Shown here: in pieces, positions 35,102 to 42,950 of the stretch | How positions within the stretch are numbered: position 1 is the stretch's first letter | Layout of the letters: each line of letters opens with the position of its first letter | DNA from: Bradyrhizobium sp. 186 | GTDB taxonomy: Bacteria > Pseudomonadota > Alphaproteobacteria > Rhizobiales > Xanthobacteraceae | NCBI RefSeq assembly: GCF_023101685.1 | Contig: NZ_CP082164.1 | Span: 5,270,001-5,334,000, forward strand | Direction: 5' to 3' | DNA length: 64,000 bases | Notes under the pieces: generated by a model | What the model was told of the DNA's origin: nothing | Databases searched by the model: none | The model's input: the letters and a program-made list of their open reading frames with translations, nothing else | Made by a program: the position numbers and the translations under genes

Positions 35102-35605
35102 ATGTCGGTTGAGCCTGAAACCAGGACCGAACTCCGCCCGCCCACGCGGCGCAATGCGTCTACATCGTGCTGTTCCTCAAGGAACATTGGCACCTTCTCC
35201 TGGCACGCGATCGACCTCACCGTGCAGCAGATCATGATGAGCGTGCTGGCGCTGATCGATGTCGTGATGATCTCCAATTTGCTCGTCACGGTCATCGTCG
35301 GCGGCTACGAGACCTTCGTCTCCCGGCTCGATCTCCGGGGCCATCCCGACGAGCCGGAATGGCTCGGCCACGTCAATGCGAGCGTCTTGAAGATCAAGCT
35401 CGCAATGGCGATCATCGGCATCTCTTCAATTGCGCTGCTGCGCACCTTCATCGAGGCCGGCAATCTCGGTTCGGGCCGCGCCGGCTTTACCGAGTAGGGC
35501 GTGATGTGGCAGGTCCTGATCCACCTCACCTTCGTGGTCTCGGCGATCGGCATCGCATTCATCGACAAGCTCAGCGAATCCGGTATGCGCAAGCACGCCG
35601 AATAA
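35102..35605 (+). pseudogene. YqhA/UPF0114-family membrane protein, degraded
   Basis: The main frame shows the family core [22 protein letters not shown], then [45 protein letters not shown]. Three lesions are visible. The first membrane helix and its N terminus are mostly missing. The preceding piece [14 protein letters not shown] lies in another frame, shifted near 35200. An in-frame TAG (35495-35497) separates the core from its natural end MWQVLIHLTFVVSAIGIAFIDKL, which continues in the same frame to 35605. Together these indicate real decay rather than one sequencing error. Confidence 0.7.
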
Positions 35606-35618
35606 GAAGGCAGCCGTC

Positions 35619-35936
35619 CTACTTGTTTGCCTCGAGCTGCTGAAGGGCCTGGTGCAGGCACTCCTGGAGCTTCCGCGCGACCTGCTCACGCGATACGCCC
35701 TTGCCGGCAAGATCGCCTGCAACCCTGCCCAGGATATTGTCGATCGTCTGGCTCTCCAGAGAGTCCGTCACCAGCGCCGTCGCATAGCCCGCCGCGGCAT
35801 CGCCGCTGAGCCCGAGCTGGCCTGCGGCCCAGAGCCCGAGCAGCTTGTTGGATCGGGCCGTGGCCTTGAATATGAGCTCCTCGTCGTGGGCGAATTTGGC
35901 TTCAAAGCCCTGCTCGCGCTTGTCGAACGTGGTCAT
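35619..35936 (-). CDS. DUF1476 protein, ATP synthase inhibitor zeta subunit
   Basis: Protein of 105 residues beginning MTTFDKREQGFEAKFAHDEELIFKATARSNKLLGLWAA, which matches the alphaproteobacterial F1Fo-ATPase inhibitory zeta subunit (PF07345). The N-terminal segment of zeta inserts into F1 and blocks ATP hydrolysis in Paracoccus. The four-helix remainder is as expected in length. The start at 35936 is preferred; a start four codons upstream is possible. Whether this is the main copy or a paralogue cannot be told here. Confidence 0.85.
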   Translation of the reverse strand: MTTFDKREQGFEAKFAHDEELIFKATARSNKLLGLWAAGQLGLSGDAAAGYATALVTDSLESQTIDNILGRVAGDLAGKGVSREQVARKLQECLHQALQQLEANK

Positions 35937-36203
35937 GGTCAGCTCCAATGTGTCTTCGATGGGAATTGGACTGGCTGGGAGCGAACGTCTCCGTGGTTCT
36001 CGTCAATTGAGGATCATTTGAAGCTTCCGGCGGAAGGCTGACGCCGTCAAGCCTGCGTGTGATACGACCTGCGCCGGGCGAGCCCCGTCGCGGGCCGATA
36101 GCGAACGTCAGGTCCGGACCAGCCTCAACGATTAAGCGGGCTTGTTTACTGTTTGTTAAGCGGACTCACGGTCGCATGGCCTTGGGGATATCGAGGCCGA
36201 TGC

Positions 36204-36431
36204 ATGAACAGAGAGCTGCGGGAATTTCGACGGCTTGAGCGCCTCTGCCTGGAGCAGGCTGCGCTCTCCACCATGGACCTTGCGCGAACCGGCCTGTTGA
36301 AAGTGGCCGACGATTGCCGCGTCGCGGCTGAAGCAATCGAAGCGCAATCGCCGCCACGGGGCGCCTTTGCCGGCGCGGTGCAGGCGCTCAAGCTCGCCTT
36401 GACTGCCACTCGCGTGGCGAGTTGGCACTAG
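36204..36431 (+). CDS. small helical protein of unknown function
   Basis: Protein of 75 residues starting MNRELREFRRLERLCLEQAA and continuing with alternating charged and alanine-rich helical segments (TMDLARTGLLKVADDCRVAAEAIEA). This resembles a family of short cytosolic proteins common in Bradyrhizobium, where paired helices carry one cysteine each. Function unknown. The upstream in-frame ATG at 36153 adds an unlikely Trp/Gly-rich leader. Confidence 0.6.
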   Translation: MNRELREFRRLERLCLEQAALSTMDLARTGLLKVADDCRVAAEAIEAQSPPRGAFAGAVQALKLALTATRVASWH

Positions 36432-36467
36432 TCCGCGGCTGCCGGCTGGAGGCGGCTGCCTGACCGA

Positions 36468-36656
36468 TCAGCCCGTGCCGCGCGCTTCGCGCGCCAACCG
36501 TTCGGCTCTCAACCGCTCGCGATTGGCGTAAAACGCCTTCTGCGCCTCCTCATGGTCGCGCATGGCCTTTTCCGCCTCGATCCGGCGTGTCGCATCGCGC
36601 GCCTGGCGCTGCTCGGGTGTCAGGGGTTTGCGTCGGAAGGAAAGGTCTTCACTCAT
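36468..36656 (-). CDS. small charged helical protein of unknown function
   Basis: Protein of 62 residues: MSEDLSFRRKPLTPEQRQAR, then a continuous Arg/Glu/Ala-rich helix (EAEKAMRDHEEAQKAFYANRERLRAERLA). The composition predicts one long amphipathic or coiled-coil helix. It is convergent with the preceding small gene. I believe such proteins are widespread in Bradyrhizobium. Function unknown. Confidence 0.6.
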   Translation of the reverse strand: MSEDLSFRRKPLTPEQRQARDATRRIEAEKAMRDHEEAQKAFYANRERLRAERLAREARGTG

Positions 36657-37024
36657 GCGTACCTAACGCAGGCCGCAACCGATAAGTTCCGCACGATACA
36701 CCCGAACGTGCATTTGGATCCAGCGCGGCACCAAAAAGTGGAAAACAACCCATGCAAAGTAACCGGGACCTGCGGGATCAATGACTTACGCGTGTGACGA
36801 TGCCGTTTGACCTGTCGGGCAAAACAGGGGCATCCTAGTAACTTCGGAAAATCCGTCGAAAATGTCACGGGTGCGCCGCTTGTGGGGCGGACGATCCTGA
36901 GATCGACAGCAGGCAGACGACATCGATCAAAGATTCGCTGCGCCGGGAAGACGGGCCGCAAGGACACGCTGTCGCTTCGATGAGGCCCGCGACCGGTTCT
37001 TGCCATCTCCAACTCGCCCCTCAA
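36657..37024. other. intergenic stretch, no gene recognised
   Basis: There are 368 bases between two minus-strand genes. One frame on the minus strand is open across almost all of it (36653-37024), but its residues look random (many Cys, Arg and Pro) and it lacks a ribosome site. No hairpin with a T-run was found. Confidence 0.35.
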
Positions 37025-38046
37025 CTAATACTCCGACGTCGGCGCGTCCTTCCTGTTCGCCACGAGCGGCAATGGTTCGCGCATCACGCAGCGGAAGCCG
37101 ACATGGCTGGCCGAGGTATCGACCGGCTCCGCGTGCCGCGCGGCCGGACGATAGCGGCGGCAATAGTTCGGCGCGCAGAGATGCGAGCCGCCCTTCAGGA
37201 CTTTTCGCGGGATCCTGATGCTCGGCTGACAGGGGTCATAACTTGCGTCCTCGCGGCCACCACGCGGATTGTTCGGAATGCAGCACGGCTTCGCCGCCTC
37301 CATGGTGTGCCGCGCCGACCACCAGTCCGAGGTCCACTCCCAGACATTGCCGATCATGTCGTAGAGGCCATAGCCGTTCGGCGGGAAGGCCATGACCGGC
37401 GAGGTACGCTCGAACCCATCCTCGCCGAGATTCTGGACAGGGAAGTTTCCCTGCCAGAGGTTGGCCATGTGCTTGCCGCCGGGCGTCAGCGCATCGCCCC
37501 AGGCGAACTCCTCGCCGTCCAGACCACCGCGCGCGGCAAACTCCCACTCCGCCTCGGTCGGCAGATTTTTGCCGGCCCAGCGCGCATAGGCGTTCGCGTC
37601 GCTATAGGAGACGTGGACCACGGGATGATCGTCGAGACCCCTGATGTTGCTGCCGGGCCCATGAGGGGATGGCGCCAGTTGGCGCCGCGCATGAAGCTCC
37701 ACCACTGGCTCCAGTCGGTGAGATCGGTGATGCGCGGCAGCGGCGAGAACACCAGCGAGCCGGCGCAGAGCATTTCCTTGAGCGCGCCGGGATAATCTCT
37801 GGGATCGGGAACGATCTGCGCCTCGGTGACGTGGCCGGTGGCGTTGACGAACTGCTTGAACTGCCTGTTGGTGACGGATGTGCGGTCAATCCAGAAATCG
37901 TCGACGGAGACGCGATGGCTCGGCGCCTCCTCGGGATAATGATGATCAGATCCCATACGGAAGGTCCCGCCGGGAATGAAGATCAACTCGCCGGTCTTCA
38001 CGTCATCCGGCAACCATTCGCAGTGATCCACATCGGCCCGCAGCAT
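37025..38046 (-). pseudogene. formylglycine-generating enzyme (SUMF1 family), frameshifted
   Basis: N-terminal piece (38046 to about 37665): MLRADVDHCEWLPDDVKTGE, then the family signatures FIPGGTFRMGSD, YPEEAPSHRVSVDDFWID and FVNATGHVT. C-terminal piece (about 37660-37025), in another frame: GSNIRGLDDHPVVHVSYSDANAYARWAGKNLPTEAEWEFAARGG, WEWTSDWW and finally GGSHLCAPNYCRRYRPAARH. The last contains both copper-binding catalytic cysteines of true formylglycine-generating enzymes. The break is at CATCCC-CTCAT-GGGCCC (about 37660-37670), two bases too many or one too few. If intact, it would oxidise a Cys of sulfatases to formylglycine. No sulfatase is nearby. Confidence 0.8.
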
Positions 38047-38475
38047 GGTGGAGACTCCGATACGCGCATCCCACCTGGTGCTACGCTGCGGAAATCAGCA
38101 GACGTCGATTGCGGCAGATCGCCCTATGCGCTGGACACATTGTCTGGTCCCCTCCTCTTGGCGCTGAAGGCTGGAGATGCAGATGTCGTATTGCGTCAAC
38201 ATCTCGCGAATATCGCTTAGGTTGCAAATGGTATCCGAAGATTGGATGACTGTGATGTGCAGTTTGTGCCAGTTCGTCAAAGCGACCAGTGAGGCTTAAT
38301 GACCCATGTCGCAAATCCCTCAAGCCAGAGCGTTGAGCGGCGAATCTATCGCGGCGAATTCAGTGATGATTTGTCTCAAAACGCGAAGTCCGTTTATCGC
38401 ACCCACTTCGCGTTGTGGTGGTGTTTTGTTGCTGCCTGCCGCAGAATTGTCGCGCTTCAGTAAGAGAGTACGATC
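38047..38475. other. intergenic stretch between divergent genes
   Basis: This is the divergent spacer between the formylglycine-enzyme gene and an AraC gene, more AT-rich than its surroundings in 38090-38460. Short frames here have no ribosome sites. It likely holds promoters for both genes; boxes could not be assigned with confidence. Confidence 0.35.
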
Positions 38476-39462
38476 ATGGGACATTTTCTTCTGGTCGATT
38501 CGCAGAAGCTTGATGGTTTCGAGGGCCTTCACCGGGCCGTTCACGGCTCTCACGTCGACGTCATGCAGCTCGGACGCGGGCGACTGCGCGGCAGCTTGTC
38601 CCATATCGGCATCGGCGATTTCTCGCTCAGCATCGGCAGTTTCAGCGTCGGCATGCGTACGCAGCGCGTCTCCAGCGATGACAAGCTGATCGTCGGGATG
38701 CTGCTGGCGGCCGAGCAGCGTGTCACCCATTGGTCGTTCGACATGCAGCTCAACGACGTGCTCGTGATTCCGCCGCTGCTCGAGCATGACGGAGTGTTTC
38801 ACGGCGCATCGGCTTACGCCGCCATGCGCTTCGATCTCGACGAGGTGGCGTCGCTGTTCGGCGGGGAAGCCAGGCTGAGCGATCCAGACACGTGGCGCAG
38901 CCGCGGCCATTTCCAGGCAGATGGTGCGACCGGCGCGGCCGCCTCGCGCCGGCTGGTCCGGATCATGTCTCATCTGCGCCCGCACAGGCAGGGCCTGACG
39001 CCATCGACTGCCGATTTCTGGAGACGTTCGATCGTCGAATGCATGGCCGCCAATGTGATGTCGTCGCTGCCACCCGACGACACAGGCTGGCTTCCCTCCG
39101 CAAGGCGGCTCATCCACAGGGTCGAGGATTTTCTGGACGAGGCCGGCACGCGCCCGGTGCACGTATCCGAGATCTGCGCCGGGCTCGGAGTATCGCGACG
39201 CACGCTGCATCGGGCCTTTCAGGAGGTGTTCGGCCTGGGGCCCGTCACTTTCCTGCGGCACAAGCGCCTGTGCACGATCCATTCGATTCTGCGCGACAGC
39301 ATGCCTGGTTCGACGACGGTGGCCTCAGTAGCCATGCAGCAAGGCTTCTACGAGCCCGGCCGCTTCTCACAATACTATTTCGCGATGTTCGGAGAACATC
39401 CGTCGCGAACGTTGGGAGGGCCTCCGTCGCGGGATCCCGAAGGCGGAGCCGCTACGGCCTAG
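38476..39462 (+). CDS. AraC-family transcriptional regulator
   Basis: Protein of 328 residues. The N-terminal ligand-binding part (MGHFLLVDSQKLDGFEGLHR on) resembles regulators of amine catabolism such as EutR/FeaR-type proteins. The C-terminal AraC domain (about 220-315) has one clear helix-turn-helix, VHVSEICAGLGVSRRTLHRAFQEVFGLGPVTFLRHKRL, and a second, STTVASVAMQQGFYEPGRFSQYYFAMFGEHPS. It lies just outside the relic island. Its target is unknown. Confidence 0.85.
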   Translation: MGHFLLVDSQKLDGFEGLHRAVHGSHVDVMQLGRGRLRGSLSHIGIGDFSLSIGSFSVGMRTQRVSSDDKLIVGMLLAAEQRVTHWSFDMQLNDVLVIPPLLEHDGVFHGASAYAAMRFDLDEVASLFGGEARLSDPDTWRSRGHFQADGATGAAASRRLVRIMSHLRPHRQGLTPSTADFWRRSIVECMAANVMSSLPPDDTGWLPSARRLIHRVEDFLDEAGTRPVHVSEICAGLGVSRRTLHRAFQEVFGLGPVTFLRHKRLCTIHSILRDSMPGSTTVASVAMQQGFYEPGRFSQYYFAMFGEHPSRTLGGPPSRDPEGGAATA

Positions 39463-39751
39463 CGTCTATTGGCGCGCTTGTCGGGACACTAATAAACCGC
39501 AAAATCCAGACCCCGCGCAACTCTCTGAATCTACGACAATTTCGAAACAGAACGATTCTCTGGCGGAAGGGGTATCCTGTCAACCTTGCTGTATTGGCTT
39601 CGTTTTTCCGGACGCATCGCGAGCAATCCACGGTCCCAGCCACGGCGCGTTTTGCGGGCTCGCGACCGTAGTTTGCGGCCATCTCGCGCAGTGCGGCGGC
39701 CTCGCCGGGCAACCTGCTCTCCTCCGCCAGATCCAGGCAGATGCGCTCCAT
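39452..39751 (-). CDS. possible remnant of a small helical protein
   Basis: Only the first 45 residues look protein-like: MERICLDLAEESRLPGEAAALREMAANYGREPAKRA, similar in style to short rhizobial stress-type proteins, with in-frame DVDELAR just upstream of the ATG and then a stop codon. The rest of the frame crosses the left att-like repeat and loses meaning. Probably the truncated end of a gene cut by the island junction. Confidence 0.25.
   Translation of the reverse strand: MERICLDLAEESRLPGEAAALREMAANYGREPAKRAVAGTVDCSRCVRKNEANTARLTGYPFRQRIVLFRNCRRFRELRGVWILRFISVPTSAPIDARP
39561..39573 (+). repeat. att-like direct repeat, distal copy
   Basis: TGGCGGAAGGGGT is identical to the 13 bases at 42011-42023, which are the 3' end of tRNA-Ser (complement, including CCA). 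The orientation is the same. Copies of a tRNA 3' end are left at the far end of integrated elements, so this is the likely second att site. Similarity stops after the 13 bases. Confidence 0.65.
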
Positions 39752-40161
39752 GCGCGCGAGCTCGTCGACATCGTGCGGATGCTGCGCTCAGACTCTTGGG
39801 AGGCCGGAACGTCAGGGCCACAGCCTCCGGCCTACGGCGCCGCTTCATGACATCGGTCCGTATTTGGCGTACTTCGCTATTTCTCGGAGTGAGAGCCGCA
39901 CGGTCTGCAATAGGTTGAACGCCAGGGATTGGATCGTGCCGGCGCCGTGGGTGACCTCATGCGGCAGCACACTGAAGTTTTTCTCCGGGTACACAGCAAA
40001 TCGACAACAGCCTTCGCTTCGGTCGGCATGAGCGATCAGGCGGTTTTACCCAGCTACCTGCATCTCGGCAAAAACTCCGCGGTACCTTCAGCATAGGAAC
40101 GTTTCGGTCCGCCCCGAATCCTGCTTGCGCAATCGATCCTTTGTTGTTTGTGGATCGACAG

Positions 40162-40320
40162 ATGGAAAAAGCAGTCGCCTACGCCATCTCAGCGGCGCTC
40201 GTGGCTATGGGTATCGTGATACTAGTCATTGGCCTGTCCTCCAGCTCGCCCGCTTTGTGGACAGTCGTTGCGCTCGTCCCAATCACGGTCGGGATCGTGA
40301 GCGCTTTTGGCCCCGTATAA
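40162..40320 (+). CDS. small two-helix membrane protein (52 aa)
   Basis: The protein begins MEKAVAYAISAALVAMGIVI and ends with a second hydrophobic stretch (LWTVVALVPITVGIVSAFGPV). Two predicted membrane helices are joined by a Ser-rich turn. The clean hydrophobic pattern and a GACAGATGG context support a real micro-protein. It is in the relic island. Function unknown. Confidence 0.5.
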   Translation: MEKAVAYAISAALVAMGIVILVIGLSSSSPALWTVVALVPITVGIVSAFGPV

Positions 40321-40442
40321 GGATGGGGAAAACGGCCAGTAGGTCAGATCGTCTGCATTTTTCGAATCGCGCCTCTGTTGCTCGCTCTCGCTGCCAATTT
40401 CAGAATTTGCGGGTATACACGCGCGTGAGCCATTTCGTCTCT

Positions 40443-40583
40443 ATGCTTCTGCTTGCTCTCGCCTTGACCCTGACCTTGTGCTTTGGGGTGGCAGCCTGGC
40501 GCCTGTCGGCCGGCAACGACGTCGATATCACCGCAACGATTGCGCATCAGGAATACGGCTGGAGAGCTAGACCGAACAACTGA
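40443..40583 (+). CDS. small secreted or membrane protein (46 aa)
   Basis: The ORF starts MLLLALALTLTLCFGVAAWR, a strong signal/anchor segment, followed by a short polar tail (GNDVDITATIAHQEYGWRARPNN). No good ribosome site was found, and a GTG slightly upstream (VSHFVSM...) could be the start. It is in the relic island. Function unknown. Confidence 0.35.
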   Translation: MLLLALALTLTLCFGVAAWRLSAGNDVDITATIAHQEYGWRARPNN

Positions 40584-40641
40584 AGGCCCTTGCGCTCGCC
40601 CTCTGGTTGCGATTGGATCATGGTTTAGGATTATAGATCCA

Positions 40642-40830
40642 ATGGCTATCAAATTCATTGTGGCGAAGGTTCTCAGAGACGAGCTCGCTCTGCGAGGCAT
40701 CCGGTCGCTAAGTGCCGAAGAGTCAGAGAAAATCGCTGCGCGTACCTTTGAACGTATTACCGATCTCGAGCTCGAGCTTGCCGCGCGCGATTTTAACACC
40801 TCCATAAGTCGTGTCGACGTACCAACGTGA
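40642..40830 (+). CDS. small helical protein of unknown function (62 aa)
   Basis: The protein MAIKFIVAKVLRDELALRGI continues with LSAEESEKIAARTFERITDLELELAARD: amphipathic helices with charged faces, no cysteines. Codon thirds are less GC-rich than in the core genes, in keeping with the island. It ends 11 bp before the next ORF, so the two may be co-transcribed. Function unknown. Confidence 0.5.
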   Translation: MAIKFIVAKVLRDELALRGIRSLSAEESEKIAARTFERITDLELELAARDFNTSISRVDVPT

Positions 40831-40841
40831 CGAGGAGCGTT

Positions 40842-41101
40842 ATGTCCGTTTACGATCCACTACGAAGGACTCTGGAGAGCGTGCGGCGGCCAAACGGTTC
40901 GGTTCACATTCTCAGAAATCGAAGCGGTGCTAGGAAAGCCATTACCCGCCTCTGCCTACAAAGTTCAGTGCTTGGTGGGGAAACGAGGCGGCGGACCTGA
41001 AAAAGCGGGAGCTGTTCGCGAAACTTGCTGAGCACTTTGCCGAGCTCACGTCGGAGGCCGAGCGAGTCTCTCGGCGACAGCCATTCCGAGATCGCTCCTG
41101 A
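40842..41101 (+). pseudogene. DUF7662-like small protein gene with two frameshifts
   Basis: Three consecutive pieces in three frames fit one protein: MSVYDPLRRTLES (from 40842), then FTFSEIEAVLGKPLPASAYK (from about 40903), then AWWGNEAADLKKRELFAKL (from about 40969) to the TGA at 41099-41101. The pattern YDPL...F(T)F.EIE..LG..LP.SA...WW.N is that of a short family I know as DUF7662 (name from memory). One extra T near 40968 accounts for the second shift. GAGGAGCG precedes the ATG. Confidence 0.55.
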
Positions 41102-41250
41102 CGTTCCCCCGAGAGCTTGGCCGTTTCCTAATCTCGTCGGCGTTACCTTGGCCGACGAGGTCGTCCGTGCAGTGTGACACAATCGGCTTCACGTTCGAAC
41201 TCTGCTTGTGCTGACGCGTTAGATTGTCCTCCCAACCGGAGGAGAAGGCT

Positions 41251-41454
41251 ATGGATTGGAACCGCATCGAAGGGAACTGGAAGCAGGTAAAGGGCAAAGT
41301 GAAGGAGCAGTGGGGCAAGCTGACAGACGATGACTTAGACGCCATCGACGGAAAGCAAGACCAGCTTGAAGGAAAGCTCCAGCAGCGCTACGGCTACCAA
41401 AAGGATCAAGCCAGAAAAGAACTCAACGACTGGTTTGGTCGTCAGAAGTGGTAG
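41251..41454 (+). CDS. CsbD-family stress-response protein
   Basis: Protein of 67 residues starting MDWNRIEGNWKQVKGKVKEQ, the diagnostic CsbD start, followed by WGKLTDDDLDAIDGKQDQLEGKLQQRYG and a terminal WFGRQKW. CsbD proteins are small hydrophilic proteins induced by general stress or phosphate limitation; the biochemical role is unknown. GGAGGAGAAGG stands just before the ATG. A strong terminator follows seven bases after the stop. It is the only clearly intact recognisable gene in the relic island. Confidence 0.9.
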   Translation: MDWNRIEGNWKQVKGKVKEQWGKLTDDDLDAIDGKQDQLEGKLQQRYGYQKDQARKELNDWFGRQKW

Positions 41455-41460
41455 ACCCTG

Positions 41461-41493
41461 AAAGCCCGCTGGTCCCCCGCGCGGGCTTTTTTT
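41461..41493 (+). terminator. rho-independent terminator of the CsbD gene
   Basis: AAAGCCCGC (41461-41469) pairs perfectly with GCGGGCTTT (41481-41489), and the right arm runs into seven consecutive T residues. This is a textbook intrinsic terminator immediately after the CsbD stop. Confidence 0.85.
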
Positions 41494-41536
41494 CTCGCGT
41501 CGTTCGAAGACCGAGAACCGGCTAGGAGTTGTCCGA

Positions 41537-41839
41537 TTACGCCACGTCAGGGACACGCTCCGAAAACCTTGGCCCGCTCACTGATGCAATGTTCGATCGG
41601 ATCGACATATTGCGCACCAGAGCGCGCGCAGCACTGGCCGCCTCCCGCGCCTCCGCCAACCCGATGTCCCGGAGGGGACCGAGGCCCATGAACCTCTCTT
41701 TGCCGATTACGGGCGATTTGAATTGGAAGACCCAGCTCGCATTGCCGTTCTTGTCAACGTCGAGTGTCAGCCCATCGCCATCGGCGAGCTTGTCTCCGGG
41801 TTTCGCATGTTTCACCCGCACCGCTGTTAGATTCCCCAT
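41537..41839 (-). pseudogene. P4-type tyrosine integrase, N-terminal fragment
   Basis: The fragment encodes the arm-DNA-binding domain (DUF4102): AKPGDKLADGDGLTLDVDKNGNASWVFQFK, then GLGPLRDIGLAEAREAASAARALV. After this the frame drifts; the next frame over reads VDPIEHCISERAK, in which DPIE is the conserved continuation, so a frameshift is present. No core-binding or catalytic domain (Arg, His, Tyr) follows. Its start is 171 bp from the 3' end of tRNA-Ser and it points away from the tRNA. Confidence 0.75.
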
Positions 41840-42010
41840 CTGCCATTCTCCAAAAATGTCCGCCTAAACCCACGCCCCAACCCACGCCGGCACCGTAGAT
41901 GCCGGTTGACACGCGAACACATTGAACGACACAAAAGTGCAAATTCGCGTTATGTCTCAACGGTTTAGGTATCTTGGATAGACGTGTATAGACACTGATG
42001 GATTAGCAGG

Positions 42011-42023
42011 TGGCGGAAGGGGT
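42011..42023 (+). repeat. att-like direct repeat, tRNA-proximal copy
   Basis: TGGCGGAAGGGGT, the complement of the last 13 bases of tRNA-Ser including CCA. It matches the distal copy at 39561-39573 exactly. Here the sequence continues into the T-arm, so this is the side that keeps the functional tRNA. Confidence 0.65.
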
Positions 42024-42100
42024 GGGATTCGAACCCACGGTACCCTTGCGGGCACGCCGGTTTTCAAGACCGGTGCCTTAAACCACTCGGCCACCCTTCC
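42011..42100 (-). tRNA. tRNA-Ser (anticodon UGA)
   Basis: The complement reads GGAAGGGTGGCCGAGTGG... and ends ...CCCCTTCC-G-CCA. The acceptor stem GGAAGGG/CCCTTCC, an anticodon stem CCGGT/ACCGG with loop CTTGAAA (anticodon TGA), a long variable arm and T-arm GGGTTCGAATCCC are all present. The 3' CCA is encoded. It is an intact class II tRNA and the integration site of the relic island. Confidence 0.95.
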
Positions 42101-42313
42101 AAGCAGAGAATTGCTGTCGCTTAACGCAGACGACCGCCCAAGGCAACGCGAAGTTGGCGGACTCGCGCGGCCTGCACTCTTTCCGGGGAAACGGTCTGTC
42201 AGGCGAGCGTCAGGGTGGTCCTCTAGCTTCGGCAGGACCGTCGACACCTCCCAGGGCGTCGCCGGTTGCGAGGCCCGGTTGGAGTCCCCCTCCATGTCCG
42301 GGCCTCGTTTGCG

Positions 42314-42754
42314 TCAAGCAAAAAGAAAACGCGGCGCCCGTGAGGAGCGCCGCGTGAATTCTCTCGTCACTGCGCCGGCTCCGTGGCCGCAGGACGCGCA
42401 GCCTGTCGCCACCGGGGCGTAATAGGAATAGCCGGGCGAGACCATCTCGACGCGCTGGCGCGTGGCGTATTGCGGCGGGATGCGCTCGTATTGGACGCCC
42501 GGCGGCGCGACCATCACGGTCTGCGGGACCATCACGGTGCGGTACTGCGCCGGCGTGCGGTGCGCGACCGTAGCGCCGGGCGAAACCATCACGGTCTCGT
42601 CGACGGCGCGGTATTGCGGCTGCACGTATTGCTGCTGATAGCAGGTCGTGCACGGCGGCGGCGTGTAGCAATTGTAGCAGCCGGCGGAAGCCGCGCCCGT
42701 CATCGAAATCGCGGCGACGACCGTTGAGAAAACGACAGCAAGAGTACGAGACAT
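42314..42754 (-). CDS. small secreted Cys/Tyr-rich protein of unknown function
   Basis: Protein of 146 residues with signal AVVFSTVVAAISMTGAASA. The mature N terminus is cysteine-rich (GCYNCYTPPPCTTCYQQQY). The middle repeats a VMVSPGATVAHRTPAQYRTVMVPQTVMV pattern, and a second Cys pair (GCASCGHG) lies near the end. The repeats suggest an extended periplasmic or surface protein, possibly metal-binding. Proteins of this style occur in Bradyrhizobium. The function is unknown. Confidence 0.65.
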   Translation of the reverse strand: MSRTLAVVFSTVVAAISMTGAASAGCYNCYTPPPCTTCYQQQYVQPQYRAVDETVMVSPGATVAHRTPAQYRTVMVPQTVMVAPPGVQYERIPPQYATRQRVEMVSPGYSYYAPVATGCASCGHGAGAVTREFTRRSSRAPRFLFA

Positions 42755-42950
42755 TGTGGTGGCGCCCCAGTTGCCCGAAATGGATTTGGATCAGAAGGTC
42801 GCGGCAGTGTACGCCGCGAAATCCAGGGCTGCCGAACTTCGTTGGGGCATCCTTAATGCGAACGGCCGATTTTTGCCGATCGGTAAGGACTCGTTGACCA
42901 TCCACGAGGCGTGACCGCGACAGTCGCGATCACGCCTGCACGCAACGCGC

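Larger units (their letters stand above)
39561..42023. mobile_element. relic integrative element at tRNA-Ser(UGA)
   Basis: The boundaries are the two 13-bp direct repeats. Inside, from right to left: a broken tyrosine integrase whose start is 171 bp from the tRNA (the usual place and direction for P4-type integrases), an intact CsbD gene with terminator, a twice-frameshifted DUF7662-like gene, and three tiny ORFs. The DNA is visibly less GC-rich than its flanks. Size (2.45 kb) and decay point to the residue of a deleted island. Mobility has surely been lost. Confidence 0.6.
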
